DNA of 64,000 nt, from NCBI RefSeq assembly GCF_022825805.1, contig NZ_JAJDWC010000028.1:62001-126000 (forward strand), written 5' to 3'. Under the pieces are notes generated by a model. That model was not told the DNA's origin. It saw only the letters and a list, made by a program, of their open reading frames with translations, and did no database searches. A program made the translations under genes and the position numbers. Every line of letters begins with the position of its first letter. The first letter of the stretch is position 1. Below are positions 30,714 to 39,631 of this stretch, in pieces. The stretch comes from Phaeobacter sp. GTDB taxonomy: Bacteria; Pseudomonadota; Alphaproteobacteria; Rhodobacterales; Rhodobacteraceae.

Positions 30714-32288
30714 TCATTGACCGGCCTCCGCGATCGCGCGGGCCTTCAGCTCCTTGCGGATCACCTTGCCTGTCACGGTCATTGGCAGCGCGTCGAGGAA
30801 TTCCACTTCGCGGGGGTAGGAGTATTGTGCGAGGCGTTGCTTGACGTAATCCTGCAGCTCTTTTTCGGCGGGGGCGTAGCCCGGTTTCACCACCACATAG
30901 GCTTTGACGATTTCGGTGCGCAATTCATCGGGTTTGCCAACCACCCCAACCGTTGCAACAGCCGGGTGGGTCATCAGGCAATCTTCGATCTCTGCCGGAC
31001 CGATGCGATAACCTGCAGAGGTGATCACATCATCTTCGCGGCCCACAAAGCGCAGGTAATCGCTCTCCCAGATGCCGCGATCTCCGGTGATCAGCCAATC
31101 ACCGCGAAACTTCTCGGCGGTGGCCTCCGGCCGGTTCCAATATTCCAAGAGCATAGAAGCAGAGCCTCGACGGATCGCGACATCGCCTTCCTCATTCGTT
31201 GGGTGGCCGTCGGCATCAATCACCGCCAGCCCATGGCCGGGCACCGCTTTGCCGATGCAGCCAGGGCGCGGGGCAAAATCTACAGCGCAGGACGAGGCGA
31301 CCATATTGCACTCGGTCTGGCCGTAGAATTCGTTGATCGTGACGCCCAGATTCTGCTGGCCCCAGGCGAGCATCTCTGCGCCCAGGGGCTCCCCGCCGCT
31401 GGCAACGGAACGCAGACCGTCGAGCCCCTGCTCCGCAGATTTCAACACGCGCAAGGCTGTGGGCGGGAAGAACACGTTGCGCACCGCGCCGCGGGCAATG
31501 ATGTCGGCGCAGGCCTCTGGCGAAAATTTATCAAGGCGCGCGGCCACCACAGGGACGCCAAGCGCAAGACCCGGCATCAGCACATCAAACAAGCCCCCGA
31601 TCCAGGCCCAATCTGCAGGGGTCCACAGGCAATCCCCGGCCTGCCCGAGGTGATCATGGCTAATCGCCACCCCCGGCAAATGACCGCAGAGCACACGATG
31701 GCCATGCAGCGCGCCCTTTGCGGTTCCGGTGGTGCCGGATGTGTAGATCAGCACGGCCGGGGTGTCCGGGCCCGTTTGCGCAAAGGCCAGGCGCGCAGGG
31801 GCGGCGTCCCCAGATCCGACGGCTCCATCAGACGCGACAGCCGCATCAGGCTGCAACAGCGGCTCCACCCGCAGCGGCTGTGCCAAATCACCCAGTTGCT
31901 GCTGGCCTGCCGCATCAGTCAGAACGTAACGCAGCCCCGCATCGTTGATGCGTGTGGCCAGCGCGTCATGCTGAAACAGCTTGAACAATGGCACCGAAAT
32001 GGCACCGGTTTTCCAGATCGCCAGATGCGCCGCGGCGCAGCCCACCGACTGGCTCAGCAAGACGCCAACCCGGTCGCCCTTTTGAACCATGGTCATCAGA
32101 TGGCGGGCGATGCGATCAACGTGGGCGTGCAGCGCGCCAAAGGTCACATCCCGGCGCTCCGCCCCTGTCAGATCAATCAGCGCCAGATGCGCATCGGGAT
32201 GATCCAACGCCTGCGCCGCCATATTCAGCGTCTCGGGAAACTGCCAGGAGCCATCGGGCTGCAAACCCGGATAGGTGGTCGCTGTCAT
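30714..32288 (-). CDS. AMP-forming acyl-CoA synthetase
   Basis: A 524-residue member of the ANL superfamily. The P-loop-like VLIYTSGTTGTAKGALHGH is near residues 175-193. INEFYGQTECNM, WLITGDRG and the C-terminal PMTVTGKVIRKELKARA with the catalytic Lys are all present. These enzymes activate a carboxylate to acyl-AMP and then acyl-CoA. The overall shape resembles medium-chain or acetyl-CoA-synthetase-like enzymes often found in liu clusters, perhaps acting on isovalerate or acetoacetate; the substrate is inferred from location. It heads the minus-strand unit acs-mccB-mccA-hmgL-kinase-hydratase and is divergent from ompW. Confidence 0.87.
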   Translation of the reverse strand: MTATTYPGLQPDGSWQFPETLNMAAQALDHPDAHLALIDLTGAERRDVTFGALHAHVDRIARHLMTMVQKGDRVGVLLSQSVGCAAAHLAIWKTGAISVPLFKLFQHDALATRINDAGLRYVLTDAAGQQQLGDLAQPLRVEPLLQPDAAVASDGAVGSGDAAPARLAFAQTGPDTPAVLIYTSGTTGTAKGALHGHRVLCGHLPGVAISHDHLGQAGDCLWTPADWAWIGGLFDVLMPGLALGVPVVAARLDKFSPEACADIIARGAVRNVFFPPTALRVLKSAEQGLDGLRSVASGGEPLGAEMLAWGQQNLGVTINEFYGQTECNMVASSCAVDFAPRPGCIGKAVPGHGLAVIDADGHPTNEEGDVAIRRGSASMLLEYWNRPEATAEKFRGDWLITGDRGIWESDYLRFVGREDDVITSAGYRIGPAEIEDCLMTHPAVATVGVVGKPDELRTEIVKAYVVVKPGYAPAEKELQDYVKQRLAQYSYPREVEFLDALPMTVTGKVIRKELKARAIAEAGQ

Positions 32289-32365
32289 GAGTGGAAGCCC
32301 TCCGGTTTCTGCATAGCAGCCATGCAGATTTGTCTTACTTGTCTTGGGGATAGGATGCCCTGTTC

Positions 32366-32379
32366 TTGATCCAGATCAG
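32366..32379 (+). promoter_or_regulatory. FNR/FnrL-type binding site upstream of ompW
   Basis: TTGATCCAGATCAG matches the FNR consensus TTGAT-N4-ATCAA except for the last base. Its centre is about 41 bases before the transcript start that a -10-like CATGGT (32402-32407) would give, the spacing of a class II activated promoter. The ompW ATG is at 32441. It also lies 78 bases from the divergent acyl-CoA synthetase gene. Confidence 0.65.
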
Positions 32380-32440
32380 GGCACGGGCGGGCATCGTGGT
32401 GCATGGTCCTGTCACGACAGACAGAAGAGAGATAACCCAA

Positions 32441-33052
32441 ATGACCCGTATGATCTCCGCCCTGACCCTGGGCACCGCACTGAGCGCCATCGTCGCTATG
32501 GCTGGACCGGCTGTGGCACAATCCCAGGGCGATTGGACCGTCGGCATCGGCATTGCCAACGTCAATCCGAAGTCCGACAACGGCACCGTCGGCGGCGCTG
32601 CTGCAACCATTGATGATGACACCGCGCTGACCTTCACCGCCGAGTATTTCATCCGCGACAACATCGGCATCGAACTGCTGGCCGCCAGCCCGTTCAAACA
32701 TGATATCCGGCTGAATGGCGCCGATGCGGCCACCACCAAACATCTGCCGCCCACCCTGTCGGTCAACTATCACTTCCCCACCGAAGGGCGCTTCAAACCC
32801 TTTGTGGGCCTTGGTGTGAACTACACCACCTTCTTTGAGGAAACCACACCGGCTGGCGTGATCTCGCTGGATGACAGCATTGGTCTGGCGCTGAACCTTG
32901 GCGCCGACTGGCAGGTGTCCGACCGCGGGGCGTTGCGCTTCAATGTCCGTTACATGGATATCGAAACCGACGTCACCCTGAACGGTGCCGCAGTGGGAAC
33001 CGCAGAGATTGACCCGGTTGTTGTCGGCTTCGGCTACGTGCACCGGTTCTGA
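32441..33052 (+). CDS. ompW: OmpW family outer membrane protein
   Basis: The frame opens at 32366, but the ATG at 32441 gives a proper signal peptide (MTRMISALTLGTALSAIVAM, AVAQ cleavage near residue 26). The ~177-residue mature protein fits an eight-stranded OmpW barrel. It has alternating hydrophobic strands such as LTFTAEYFIRDNIGIELLAA, the PPTLSVNYHF and FKPFVGLGVNYTTFFEE blocks, and a terminal Phe (GYVHRF), the usual BAM signal. OmpW proteins are small pores for hydrophobic compounds and are often induced under low oxygen, which fits the FNR-type site upstream. It is inserted opposite to the liu genes. Confidence 0.93.
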   Translation: MTRMISALTLGTALSAIVAMAGPAVAQSQGDWTVGIGIANVNPKSDNGTVGGAAATIDDDTALTFTAEYFIRDNIGIELLAASPFKHDIRLNGADAATTKHLPPTLSVNYHFPTEGRFKPFVGLGVNYTTFFEETTPAGVISLDDSIGLALNLGADWQVSDRGALRFNVRYMDIETDVTLNGAAVGTAEIDPVVVGFGYVHRF

Positions 33053-33111
33053 TCCCAATTCCTGTTGTTCGTTGCAGAGGCCTGATGGCCGCAACGATTG
33101 CGATACTGATG

Positions 33112-33139
33112 AGACGCCGCACTTGCGGCGTCTTTTTTT
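33112..33139 (+). terminator. Terminator of ompW
   Basis: AGACGCCGC (33112-33120) and GCGGCGTCT (33125-33133) form a perfect 9-bp stem with a 4-base loop, followed directly by a T run. Confidence 0.9.
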
Positions 33140-33199
33140 GTTTTGTTACGCCCGTCTGGTCTGGGTGAGGCACCCAGCCCGCGGCATTTGTGCGACCGG

Positions 33200-33544
33200 T
33201 CAGGTCTGCGGTGCCAATGGCGTGGCTGTGTCTGGCCCGCTCTCGCAGACGAGCCCACCAAGCCAGTTGATCTCATATCGAAACAGCCGGTCCGGCGTGC
33301 TCGCCGTGGGCTGACAGGTCAGCACCAGCCAGACCCAGACACCGCGTCCTGGCGTGGCGAAGCAATCGGTCGGCGCCGCAGTGCCTGGCATTTGCGCCTC
33401 GGCATGCTGCTGCAGATAGCGCTGCGCATAGAAGTTGATGGCATCCGTCTCTGTCAGACCCTGGCGCAGCCCGCCATAGCGATACCCCAAAACCGCCAAC
33501 AACACCGTCAGCAGAACAAATGGGGCCCAGAACATCAGACGCAT
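33200..33544 (-). CDS. Small membrane-anchored hypothetical protein
   Basis: I start at the ATG at 33544, with AGGAG just upstream; a GTG 12 bases earlier is the alternative. The 114 residues have one N-terminal hydrophobic helix (MRLMFWAPFVLLTVLLAVLG) and a soluble part with three cysteines. The most ordered piece is ETDAINFYAQRYLQQHAEAQ, followed by WVWLVLTCQP. I do not recognise a family. It lies 42 bases after ivd on the same strand and may be co-transcribed. Convergent ompW lies downstream. Confidence 0.65.
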   Translation of the reverse strand: MRLMFWAPFVLLTVLLAVLGYRYGGLRQGLTETDAINFYAQRYLQQHAEAQMPGTAAPTDCFATPGRGVWVWLVLTCQPTASTPDRLFRYEINWLGGLVCESGPDTATPLAPQT

Positions 33545-33586
33545 GACACTCCTCACGTGCAGTGGCAGCCAGCAGAGCGCGGCCAG

Positions 33587-34747
33587 TTACATCTGCCCCA
33601 TCAATTCGCGGCCGATCAGCATCCGGCGGATTTCACTGGTGCCAGCGCCAATTTCCATCAGCTTGGCATCGCGGAAGATACGCCCCACCGGATTGTCGTT
33701 CAGATAGCCCGCACCGCCAAAGGCCTGCACTGCCTGATGTGCCTGGGTCATCGCCACCTCAGAAGCATAAAGACAGCAGGCCGCTGCATCCTGGCGGGTC
33801 ACCGTGCCGTTGTCACAGGCTTTCGCCACCTCATAGACATAGGCACGCGCCGTGTTCATTGCGGTATACATATCGGCAATCTTACCCTGCATCAGCTGGA
33901 AATTCCCGATCGGCTGGCCGAACTGTTTGCGCTCTTTCATGTAGGGCATCATCTCGTCCATACAGGCGGCAATGATCCCAGTGCCAATACCCGCCAGCAC
34001 CACGCGCTCATAATCGAGGCCGGACATCAGCACCTGAACGCCCTTGCCCTCTTCGCCGAGCACGTTTTCAAATGGCACTTCCACATCTTCAAACACCAGC
34101 TCTGCGGTGTTGGAGCCGCGCATGCCCAGCTTGTCGAAATGCTTGGAGGTGGAGAAACCGGTCATCTCTTTTTCGATCAGAAACGCGGTGATCCCCTTGG
34201 ACCCTGCGTCGGGGTCGGTTTTGGCGTAAACCACTAGCGTGTCGGCGTCCGGGCCGTTGGTGATCCAGTATTTGTTGCCGTTCAGACGATAGTGATCGTT
34301 GCGCTTTTCCGCGCGCAGCGACATGGACACAACATCTGATCCGGCCCCCGCCTCGGACATGGCCAGCGCCCCGACGTGTTCGCCAGAGATCAGGCGCGGC
34401 AGATATTTTTCCCGCTGCGCGTCATTGGCATTCAGTTTGATCTGGTTGACGCAGAGGTTGGAGTGGGCGCCATAGGACAGAGAGACCGACGCGCTGGCGC
34501 GGGCAATCTCTTCGATGGCGACGGTATGCGCCAGATAGGACATGCCAGCCCCGCCGTATTCTTCGGGCACCGTGATACCCAACAGGCCCAGATCGCCCAT
34601 TTCCTTCCACAGTTCGGAAGGGAACTCGTTCTTCTGGTCGATCTCTTGCGCCATTGGCTTGACGCGCTCTTGCGCCCAGCGATGCACCATATCGCGCAGT
34701 GCGTTGACCTCATCGCCGAGATCGAAAGTCATACTGGCCGTGAACAT
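33587..34747 (-). CDS. ivd: Isovaleryl-CoA dehydrogenase
   Basis: A 386-residue acyl-CoA dehydrogenase. The N-terminal helical domain, the [18 protein letters not shown] and [19 protein letters not shown] strands, and the C-terminal [19 protein letters not shown] and [20 protein letters not shown] blocks (FAD and active-site regions) all match the family. The [17 protein letters not shown] segment fits isovaleryl-CoA dehydrogenases. It oxidises isovaleryl-CoA to 3-methylcrotonyl-CoA, feeding the carboxylase encoded nearby. A GGGAGG sequence 5 bases before the ATG at 34747 supports the start. Confidence 0.93.
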   Translation of the reverse strand: MFTASMTFDLGDEVNALRDMVHRWAQERVKPMAQEIDQKNEFPSELWKEMGDLGLLGITVPEEYGGAGMSYLAHTVAIEEIARASASVSLSYGAHSNLCVNQIKLNANDAQREKYLPRLISGEHVGALAMSEAGAGSDVVSMSLRAEKRNDHYRLNGNKYWITNGPDADTLVVYAKTDPDAGSKGITAFLIEKEMTGFSTSKHFDKLGMRGSNTAELVFEDVEVPFENVLGEEGKGVQVLMSGLDYERVVLAGIGTGIIAACMDEMMPYMKERKQFGQPIGNFQLMQGKIADMYTAMNTARAYVYEVAKACDNGTVTRQDAAACCLYASEVAMTQAHQAVQAFGGAGYLNDNPVGRIFRDAKLMEIGAGTSEIRRMLIGRELMGQM

Positions 34748-34768
34748 GTGATCCTCCCATGACGCCCT

Positions 34769-34790
34769 TTATTGAACACTTGTTCATTAA
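34769..34790. promoter_or_regulatory. Palindromic operator candidate in front of ivd
   Basis: TGAACA (34773-34778) and TGTTCA (34781-34786) are perfect arms around CT; the dyad extends to 9 of 10 bases per arm (34769-34790). It overlaps the candidate -10 of ivd and looks like a TetR-type repressor site. The regulator is not encoded in the window. Confidence 0.5.
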
Positions 34791-34816
34791 TAGCCTCAAC
34801 CCGCCCCGACAGTCAA
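34787..34816 (-). promoter_or_regulatory. Candidate ivd promoter
   Basis: TTGACT (34816-34811) and TATTAA (34792-34787) are 18 bases apart on the minus strand, and the -10 abuts the palindrome. The leader would be about 30 to 40 bases. Confidence 0.4.
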
Positions 34817-34899
34817 CAAGCCGCCGCAAATGTCGTGCTGAAATGACGCAACGGACGGAATTCACCCATTCTTGACTGTACCCTGCCATATTACCGCCC

Positions 34900-34920
34900 T
34901 ACTCAACGGCGAATTGAGTA
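34900..34920. repeat. Inverted repeat upstream of the Hint-domain gene
   Basis: TACTCAA (34900-34906) and TTGAGTA (34914-34920) are perfect 7-base arms around 7 bases, 28 bases before the ATG. It may be an operator or a leader hairpin. Confidence 0.4.
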
Positions 34921-34948
34921 AACGATACATTTGTGAAGATGTTAAAGA

Positions 34949-36013
34949 ATGCAGAATCTTATCCTCAACGGCACGTTCAACAGCGGCTCGGCTTTTTGGA
35001 CCGGAACCGATATTGAGGCGAGCTATCGCGAAGGCGCCTATCTCGGGAACGGCTCGTCCAATCGCGTGTCGGAAATTGATGGCAATGGCAGCGCCACGAC
35101 AGTGATGCAGCAGACCTTCACCGTGACCGATCCGGTGTCCACCGAAGTCACGCTGGATGTGGCCTTGCGCAACGCGGCGCTGGGACAGGCGGGCATCGAT
35201 GGATTTGTGATGGAGGTCCTGGATTCATCCGGCAATGTGATCTCCGGCATGACGGTTCTACCGACCACCAACAGCTTCACCCAGGTGACACTGGCGGTGG
35301 ATTTCACCGATGCGGGCGACTACACGCTTCGGTTCACGGAAATCGGCAACAATGACAGCCTTGGGGCGATCATCGACAATGTGGCCATCATGGTCTGCTA
35401 TTGTGGTGGCACCGAGATCGACACGCCCTCCGGCCCCCGCAAAATCGAAACGCTGCGTGCAGGCGATCTGGTTTCGACCGAAAACGGGCCTCGCCCAGTG
35501 CGATGGATCGGCCGCAGTAATCTGACAGCGCAGGATCTGGAGCAGCACGACAAACTGCGCCCGGTCTGCATTTCGGCGGGCGCACTGGGCCACGGCGTGC
35601 CCAACGCGCCATTGCGGGTGTCGCGGCAGCATCGCATGGTCGTGCGGTCTCAGGTGGCGCAACGCATGTTTGGCGCGGCCGAGGTAATGGTGCCTGCAAT
35701 CCGGCTGGTGTCACTGCCCGGTATCGCTTTGGCAGAAACGGCGCAGGCGGTGTCCTACTTCCATCTGGTGTTTGACGATCATGAAATCATCCGGGCCAAT
35801 GGCGCGCCGAGCGAGAGCCTACTGCTGACGGCCCAATCCCTGCGCGCCCTGTCGCCTGCGGCGCAAGACGAGCTGCGCACGCTGTTTCCGGATCTGACTG
35901 ATCGGTTCGCGGGGGACTGTGATAGCGCGCGCCTGATCCCGGCTCGGAACCGGCAAAAGCGGCTGATTGAGCGGTTGCAGAAAAACCATCAACCCGTCGT
36001 CGACACCCGCTGA
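34949..36013 (+). CDS. Hint-domain protein with an N-terminal beta-sandwich
   Basis: A 354-residue protein without a classical signal peptide. Residues 1-148 look like a carbohydrate-binding-type beta-sandwich (LILNGTFNSGSAFWTG at the start, then alternating strands ending DNVAIMV). From Cys150 a Hint (Hedgehog/intein) module begins (CYCGGTEIDTPSG), followed by RAGDLVSTENGPRPVRWIGR and the SRQHRMVV and YFHLVFDDHEIIRANG blocks. Hint_2-type proteins are common in Roseobacters and are often exported by type I systems. In hedgehog-type modules the Cys can start self-cleavage; whether this one does is unknown. Gly-rich RTX repeats are absent here. Confidence 0.85.
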   Translation: MQNLILNGTFNSGSAFWTGTDIEASYREGAYLGNGSSNRVSEIDGNGSATTVMQQTFTVTDPVSTEVTLDVALRNAALGQAGIDGFVMEVLDSSGNVISGMTVLPTTNSFTQVTLAVDFTDAGDYTLRFTEIGNNDSLGAIIDNVAIMVCYCGGTEIDTPSGPRKIETLRAGDLVSTENGPRPVRWIGRSNLTAQDLEQHDKLRPVCISAGALGHGVPNAPLRVSRQHRMVVRSQVAQRMFGAAEVMVPAIRLVSLPGIALAETAQAVSYFHLVFDDHEIIRANGAPSESLLLTAQSLRALSPAAQDELRTLFPDLTDRFAGDCDSARLIPARNRQKRLIERLQKNHQPVVDTR

Positions 36014-36108
36014 GCGGAGGCCCTTGGTTATTGCTGCGGCTTCGCCAGGGTTGGCGCGACCGCGCAGCACCGGCGGCGAGACCAGCACCTGAAACGGAGT
36101 CGCCGACG

Positions 36109-37332
36109 TCAGTCGCGCAAGGGCAACTGCCCCTGGCTCTGATAGGCGGCTGCGACCTCTGCGCGGATGATGCGGGCGATCTGATCGCAATCTTCCAATG
36201 AAAACGTCAGCGGCACCCGCATATCGATGACACCTGCCAGGATGCGATCTGTCGCTGGCATTTGGGGGGCGTCTGCATAGCGCCAGCTGTCATAGCGTGA
36301 CGTGAAAGCCACCGGCTCAGCGCCGCCAAACCATTTCAGCTCCACGCCCCGTTGCGCGCAGCGTTCCAGCACCTGTTCCACTCCCGCCGCGGACCAATCC
36401 AGCAGCAGGAACTGGAACGAGGAGCCGACATAGACTTCCTGTTCGGGACGCTCCACCACGGTCAATCCTGGCGTTTCACGCAGCCCCTGCTCGAGGCGGC
36501 GATAGCGATCATTCCAACGGCTGACCTGCCGGTCCAGATCGGCCAGCTGCGGCCGCAGGATCGCCGCGCGCAGATTGTCCATCCGCCCGGAGATATTTGG
36601 CATGTGATATTTGATGCCCTCAAACACATCAGGCGGTGGCGCCGCACGGTGGCGGGCATAGAGCATATAGGAGCCTGACATCATGATCGCGCGGGCCGCA
36701 ATCTGCGGATCAGAGGTGACAAGCAGGCCACCCTCGCCGGAATTGACGTGTTTGTAGGTCTGGCAGGAGTAACAGCCCACGGCCCCATGCAGGCCAGATG
36801 GCGTCCCGTTCCAGGATGCCCCCATGGTATGAGCGCAGTCCTCGATCACCGTGACACCGGCGGCGGTGCAGATCTCCATCAAACGGTCCATATCACACAG
36901 ATGCCCGCGCATATGGGACAGCATCAGCACTTTGGCAGCATCAGGCGCGCGCAGCTTTTGCGCCAGATCATCCAGATCCAACGTCAGTTGCTCGGTCACC
37001 TCGACATAAACAGGACGCGCCCCAACCGCTGCAATCGCGCCGGGCACGGGCGCGAGGGTGAAGGCATTGGTTAGGACAGAATCTCCCGGCGTCACACCCA
37101 CCGCACGCAGGGCTGTCGCCAAGGCATAGCCACCGGACGACACCGCCAAACAATAAGGAACGCCCATCTGCGCGGCGAATTCCTCTTCGAGGAGTGTGGT
37201 CTCGCCAACCTCCCCTTCCGCAACGTTGTAGCGATGGAGACGACCATGGCGCATGACGGCCACAGCCGCATCGATCGCGGCTTCGGGGATGGGTTCTTGC
37301 TGGGTGAAACTGCCAGTGAAAATCTCGCTCAT
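36109..37332 (-). CDS. DegT/DnrJ/EryC1/StrS family PLP aminotransferase
   Basis: A 407-residue fold-type I PLP enzyme. SSGGYALATALRAVG is the phosphate-binding region near 65-79, VIEDCAHTMGASWNG holds the Asp pairing the pyridine N at about 165, and Lys194 in SCQTYKHVNSGEGG is the Schiff-base residue. DegT-type enzymes aminate keto-sugars for surface glycans or antibiotics, or act on other keto groups. No sugar-nucleotide dehydratase or glycosyltransferase is adjacent, so the substrate is open. It is a stand-alone gene on the minus strand between the Hint gene and the phosphatase. Confidence 0.85.
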   Translation of the reverse strand: MSEIFTGSFTQQEPIPEAAIDAAVAVMRHGRLHRYNVAEGEVGETTLLEEEFAAQMGVPYCLAVSSGGYALATALRAVGVTPGDSVLTNAFTLAPVPGAIAAVGARPVYVEVTEQLTLDLDDLAQKLRAPDAAKVLMLSHMRGHLCDMDRLMEICTAAGVTVIEDCAHTMGASWNGTPSGLHGAVGCYSCQTYKHVNSGEGGLLVTSDPQIAARAIMMSGSYMLYARHRAAPPPDVFEGIKYHMPNISGRMDNLRAAILRPQLADLDRQVSRWNDRYRRLEQGLRETPGLTVVERPEQEVYVGSSFQFLLLDWSAAGVEQVLERCAQRGVELKWFGGAEPVAFTSRYDSWRYADAPQMPATDRILAGVIDMRVPLTFSLEDCDQIARIIRAEVAAAYQSQGQLPLRD

Positions 37333-37478
37333 GGGATGTTTGTGAAACCGCGACGGCAGGAGGTCAAGCCCGCATGTATCCGCGCCGTCGGTTTTGGCAT
37401 GACGGCACGGCCCAGACTGGTCCCGGCGGATCGCTTAGACCGCTGCGCCTGTGCAGATCACCCCGATCATAAATGGCC

Positions 37479-38144
37479 TCACAGCGGCAGGAGTTGTGCA
37501 GCCAGCGCCGGGAGATCCTCGAAGCGGGCCAACAGCGCCTCGGGGTCCAGCCCATAAACATCCTCTGCGCCCGGCCCAAAGGTCACCAGCACGGAGGCCA
37601 CGCCCGCCGCCGCCGAGGTGTTCCGGTCTGTGGCTGTGTCACCGATCAAGATGGTGCGTTCCGGGTCACCGCCCGCGCGGCGCGCCGCCTCCCGCAGGGG
37701 TTCGGGATCTGGCTTGCGCACTGGCAGCGTGTCCGCACCGACCAAGGAATGAAATGCATCGCGCACGCCAAGGCTCTGCATCAGTTGCTCTGCCAGGGCT
37801 TCGGGTTTGTTGGTGCAGATGCCCACACGAAACCCATCGGTCTTCAACTGTTCGACCGCAGCCATCGCACCAGGATAAAGAACCGTGTGCAGATCAATGG
37901 CCTCGCGGTAGTGTTCGAGCAGCACGGGATAATAGCGATCCACCAGAGCCTCTTCAAATTGGCCCGCCCGCTGCAGCCCGGCTGTCAACATCGCGCGCCC
38001 GCCGCGCAGCGCGATACCGGAATCCGCAGGGGGATGCAGCAGATCGCCAAGCCCCATCTGACGGAAACAGGCGTTTGCTGCGGCTAAGAGATCACCGGAT
38101 GTATCCGCAAGCGTCCCGTCCAGATCGAATATCACCGTCCGCAT
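37479..38144 (-). CDS. gph: Phosphoglycolate phosphatase, HAD family
   Basis: I start at the ATG at 38144, which follows an AAGGGGG signal; the frame open to 38192 lacks one. The 221 residues start MRTVIFDLDGTLADTSGDLL, with the nucleophile Asp in FDLDGTLADT. GICTNKPEALAEQL (motif II), a Lys in RKPDPEPL (motif III) and ILIGDTATD (motif IV) follow. It is the HAD hydrolase type that removes phosphate from 2-phosphoglycolate formed by DNA repair or photorespiration. It diverges from glmU, with a 131-base intergenic region. Confidence 0.85.
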   Translation of the reverse strand: MRTVIFDLDGTLADTSGDLLAAANACFRQMGLGDLLHPPADSGIALRGGRAMLTAGLQRAGQFEEALVDRYYPVLLEHYREAIDLHTVLYPGAMAAVEQLKTDGFRVGICTNKPEALAEQLMQSLGVRDAFHSLVGADTLPVRKPDPEPLREAARRAGGDPERTILIGDTATDRNTSAAAGVASVLVTFGPGAEDVYGLDPEALLARFEDLPALAAQLLPL

Positions 38145-38275
38145 TTCGCCCCCTTTCGGCACATTTCCGCCACCGCATATTGCAGGGCGCAACGTTGTTT
38201 GATGGCGCTTTACCTTGCACGCCTGCTGTTAGCGGATAAAACGGAGACGCTGAAAAGACAAAGAGAAAAGAAAAC

Positions 38276-39631
38276 ATGAGCACAGCCCTCGTCATTTTGG
38301 CCGCAGGCAAAGGCACGCGGATGAACTCGGATCTGCCGAAGGTCCTGCATCCGATTGCCCATGCGCCGATGCTGCAACACGCGCTGGTCGCGGGGCAAAC
38401 GCTCCAGCCGGAGCGCACCATCGTCATCGCAGGCCATGGCGCAGAAACCGTGCGCACCGCGCTGGCCGAGATTGACGAAGATGTCGAGGTTATCGTTCAA
38501 GAAGAACAGCTTGGCACCGCTCATGCGGTTGCACAGGCGCGCGATGCTCTCGCCGGATTTGCGGGTAACATCGTGGTCCTTTATGGCGATACGCCCTTTG
38601 TCAGCGCAGATACGCTGGAGCGCATGATTGAGGCGCACAGCGACGCGGATCTGGTCGTGCTGGGCTTTACCGCGGCCGATCCCGGACGCTATGGCCGACT
38701 GGTGATGGACGGCAACAGCCTGGAGCGGATCGTCGAATACAAGGACGCAACCGACGCCGAACGGCAGATCGATTTTTGCAACTCGGGCCTCATGGCAGGC
38801 CAGGCCACGCAAATTTTTGATCTGATCGACAAGGTCGATTGCGCCAACGCGTCGGGTGAATACTACCTGACGGATCTGGTTGGACTGGCGCGCGCCGAGG
38901 GCCTGCGCGTGACAGCGATTTCCTGTGATGAGGCTGAGACCCTGGGCGTGAACTCCCGCGTTGATCTGGCCCAGGCCGACCAGGTGTTTCAGGCCCGCAC
39001 CCGGATGGCGATGATGGAGGACGGTGTGACGCTGATGGCACCAGAGACCGTCTATTTCGCCTTTGACACCGTGATTGGCCGCGACAGCGTGATCGAACCC
39101 AATGTGGTCTTTGGCCCCGGCGTCACCGTTGAGAGCGGCGCGCAGATCCGCGCGTTTTCCCATCTGGAGGGCTGCCACGTGTCGCGCGGTTCAAAAGTGG
39201 GCCCCTACGCCCGGTTGCGCCCCGGCGCGGAATTGGCCGAAGACACGCATATCGGCAACTTCGTCGAAATCAAAAATGCCGAGATCGCCGCAGGCGCCAA
39301 GGTCAACCACCTAAGCTATATCGGCGATGCCTCTGTTGGGGAAAAAACCAACATTGGGGCCGGCACCATCACCTGCAACTATGACGGCGTGATGAAGCAT
39401 CGGACCGAAATTGGCGCCCGCAGCTTTATCGGCTCGAACACCATGCTGATTGCACCGGTCAGCGTCGGCAATGAAGCGATGACAGCGACTGGCACAATCG
39501 TGACCAAAAACATCGAAGACGGCGCGCTGGCCCTCGGTCGTGCAGAACAAGAAAACAAACCCGGTCGTGCGCGCAAGCTGATGGATATTTTGCGCGCCAA
39601 GAAAGCCCGTTTGAAAAAAGGAGCCGAATAA
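38276..39631 (+). CDS. glmU: Bifunctional N-acetylglucosamine-1-phosphate uridyltransferase / glucosamine-1-phosphate acetyltransferase
   Basis: A 451-residue enzyme. The N-terminal pyrophosphorylase has VILAAGKGTRMNSDLPKVLH (residues 5-24) and the VVLYGDTPFV and EYYLTDLVGLA blocks. The C-terminal left-handed beta-helix consists of hexapeptide repeats from about residue 250 and includes KNAEIAAGAKVNHLSYIGDA and NIGAGTITCNYDG. It makes UDP-GlcNAc for peptidoglycan and lipid A. A purine-rich AAGAGAAAAG precedes the ATG. Its stop shares one base with the glmS start (TAATG), so the two enzymes are coupled. Confidence 0.96.
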   Translation: MSTALVILAAGKGTRMNSDLPKVLHPIAHAPMLQHALVAGQTLQPERTIVIAGHGAETVRTALAEIDEDVEVIVQEEQLGTAHAVAQARDALAGFAGNIVVLYGDTPFVSADTLERMIEAHSDADLVVLGFTAADPGRYGRLVMDGNSLERIVEYKDATDAERQIDFCNSGLMAGQATQIFDLIDKVDCANASGEYYLTDLVGLARAEGLRVTAISCDEAETLGVNSRVDLAQADQVFQARTRMAMMEDGVTLMAPETVYFAFDTVIGRDSVIEPNVVFGPGVTVESGAQIRAFSHLEGCHVSRGSKVGPYARLRPGAELAEDTHIGNFVEIKNAEIAAGAKVNHLSYIGDASVGEKTNIGAGTITCNYDGVMKHRTEIGARSFIGSNTMLIAPVSVGNEAMTATGTIVTKNIEDGALALGRAEQENKPGRARKLMDILRAKKARLKKGAE

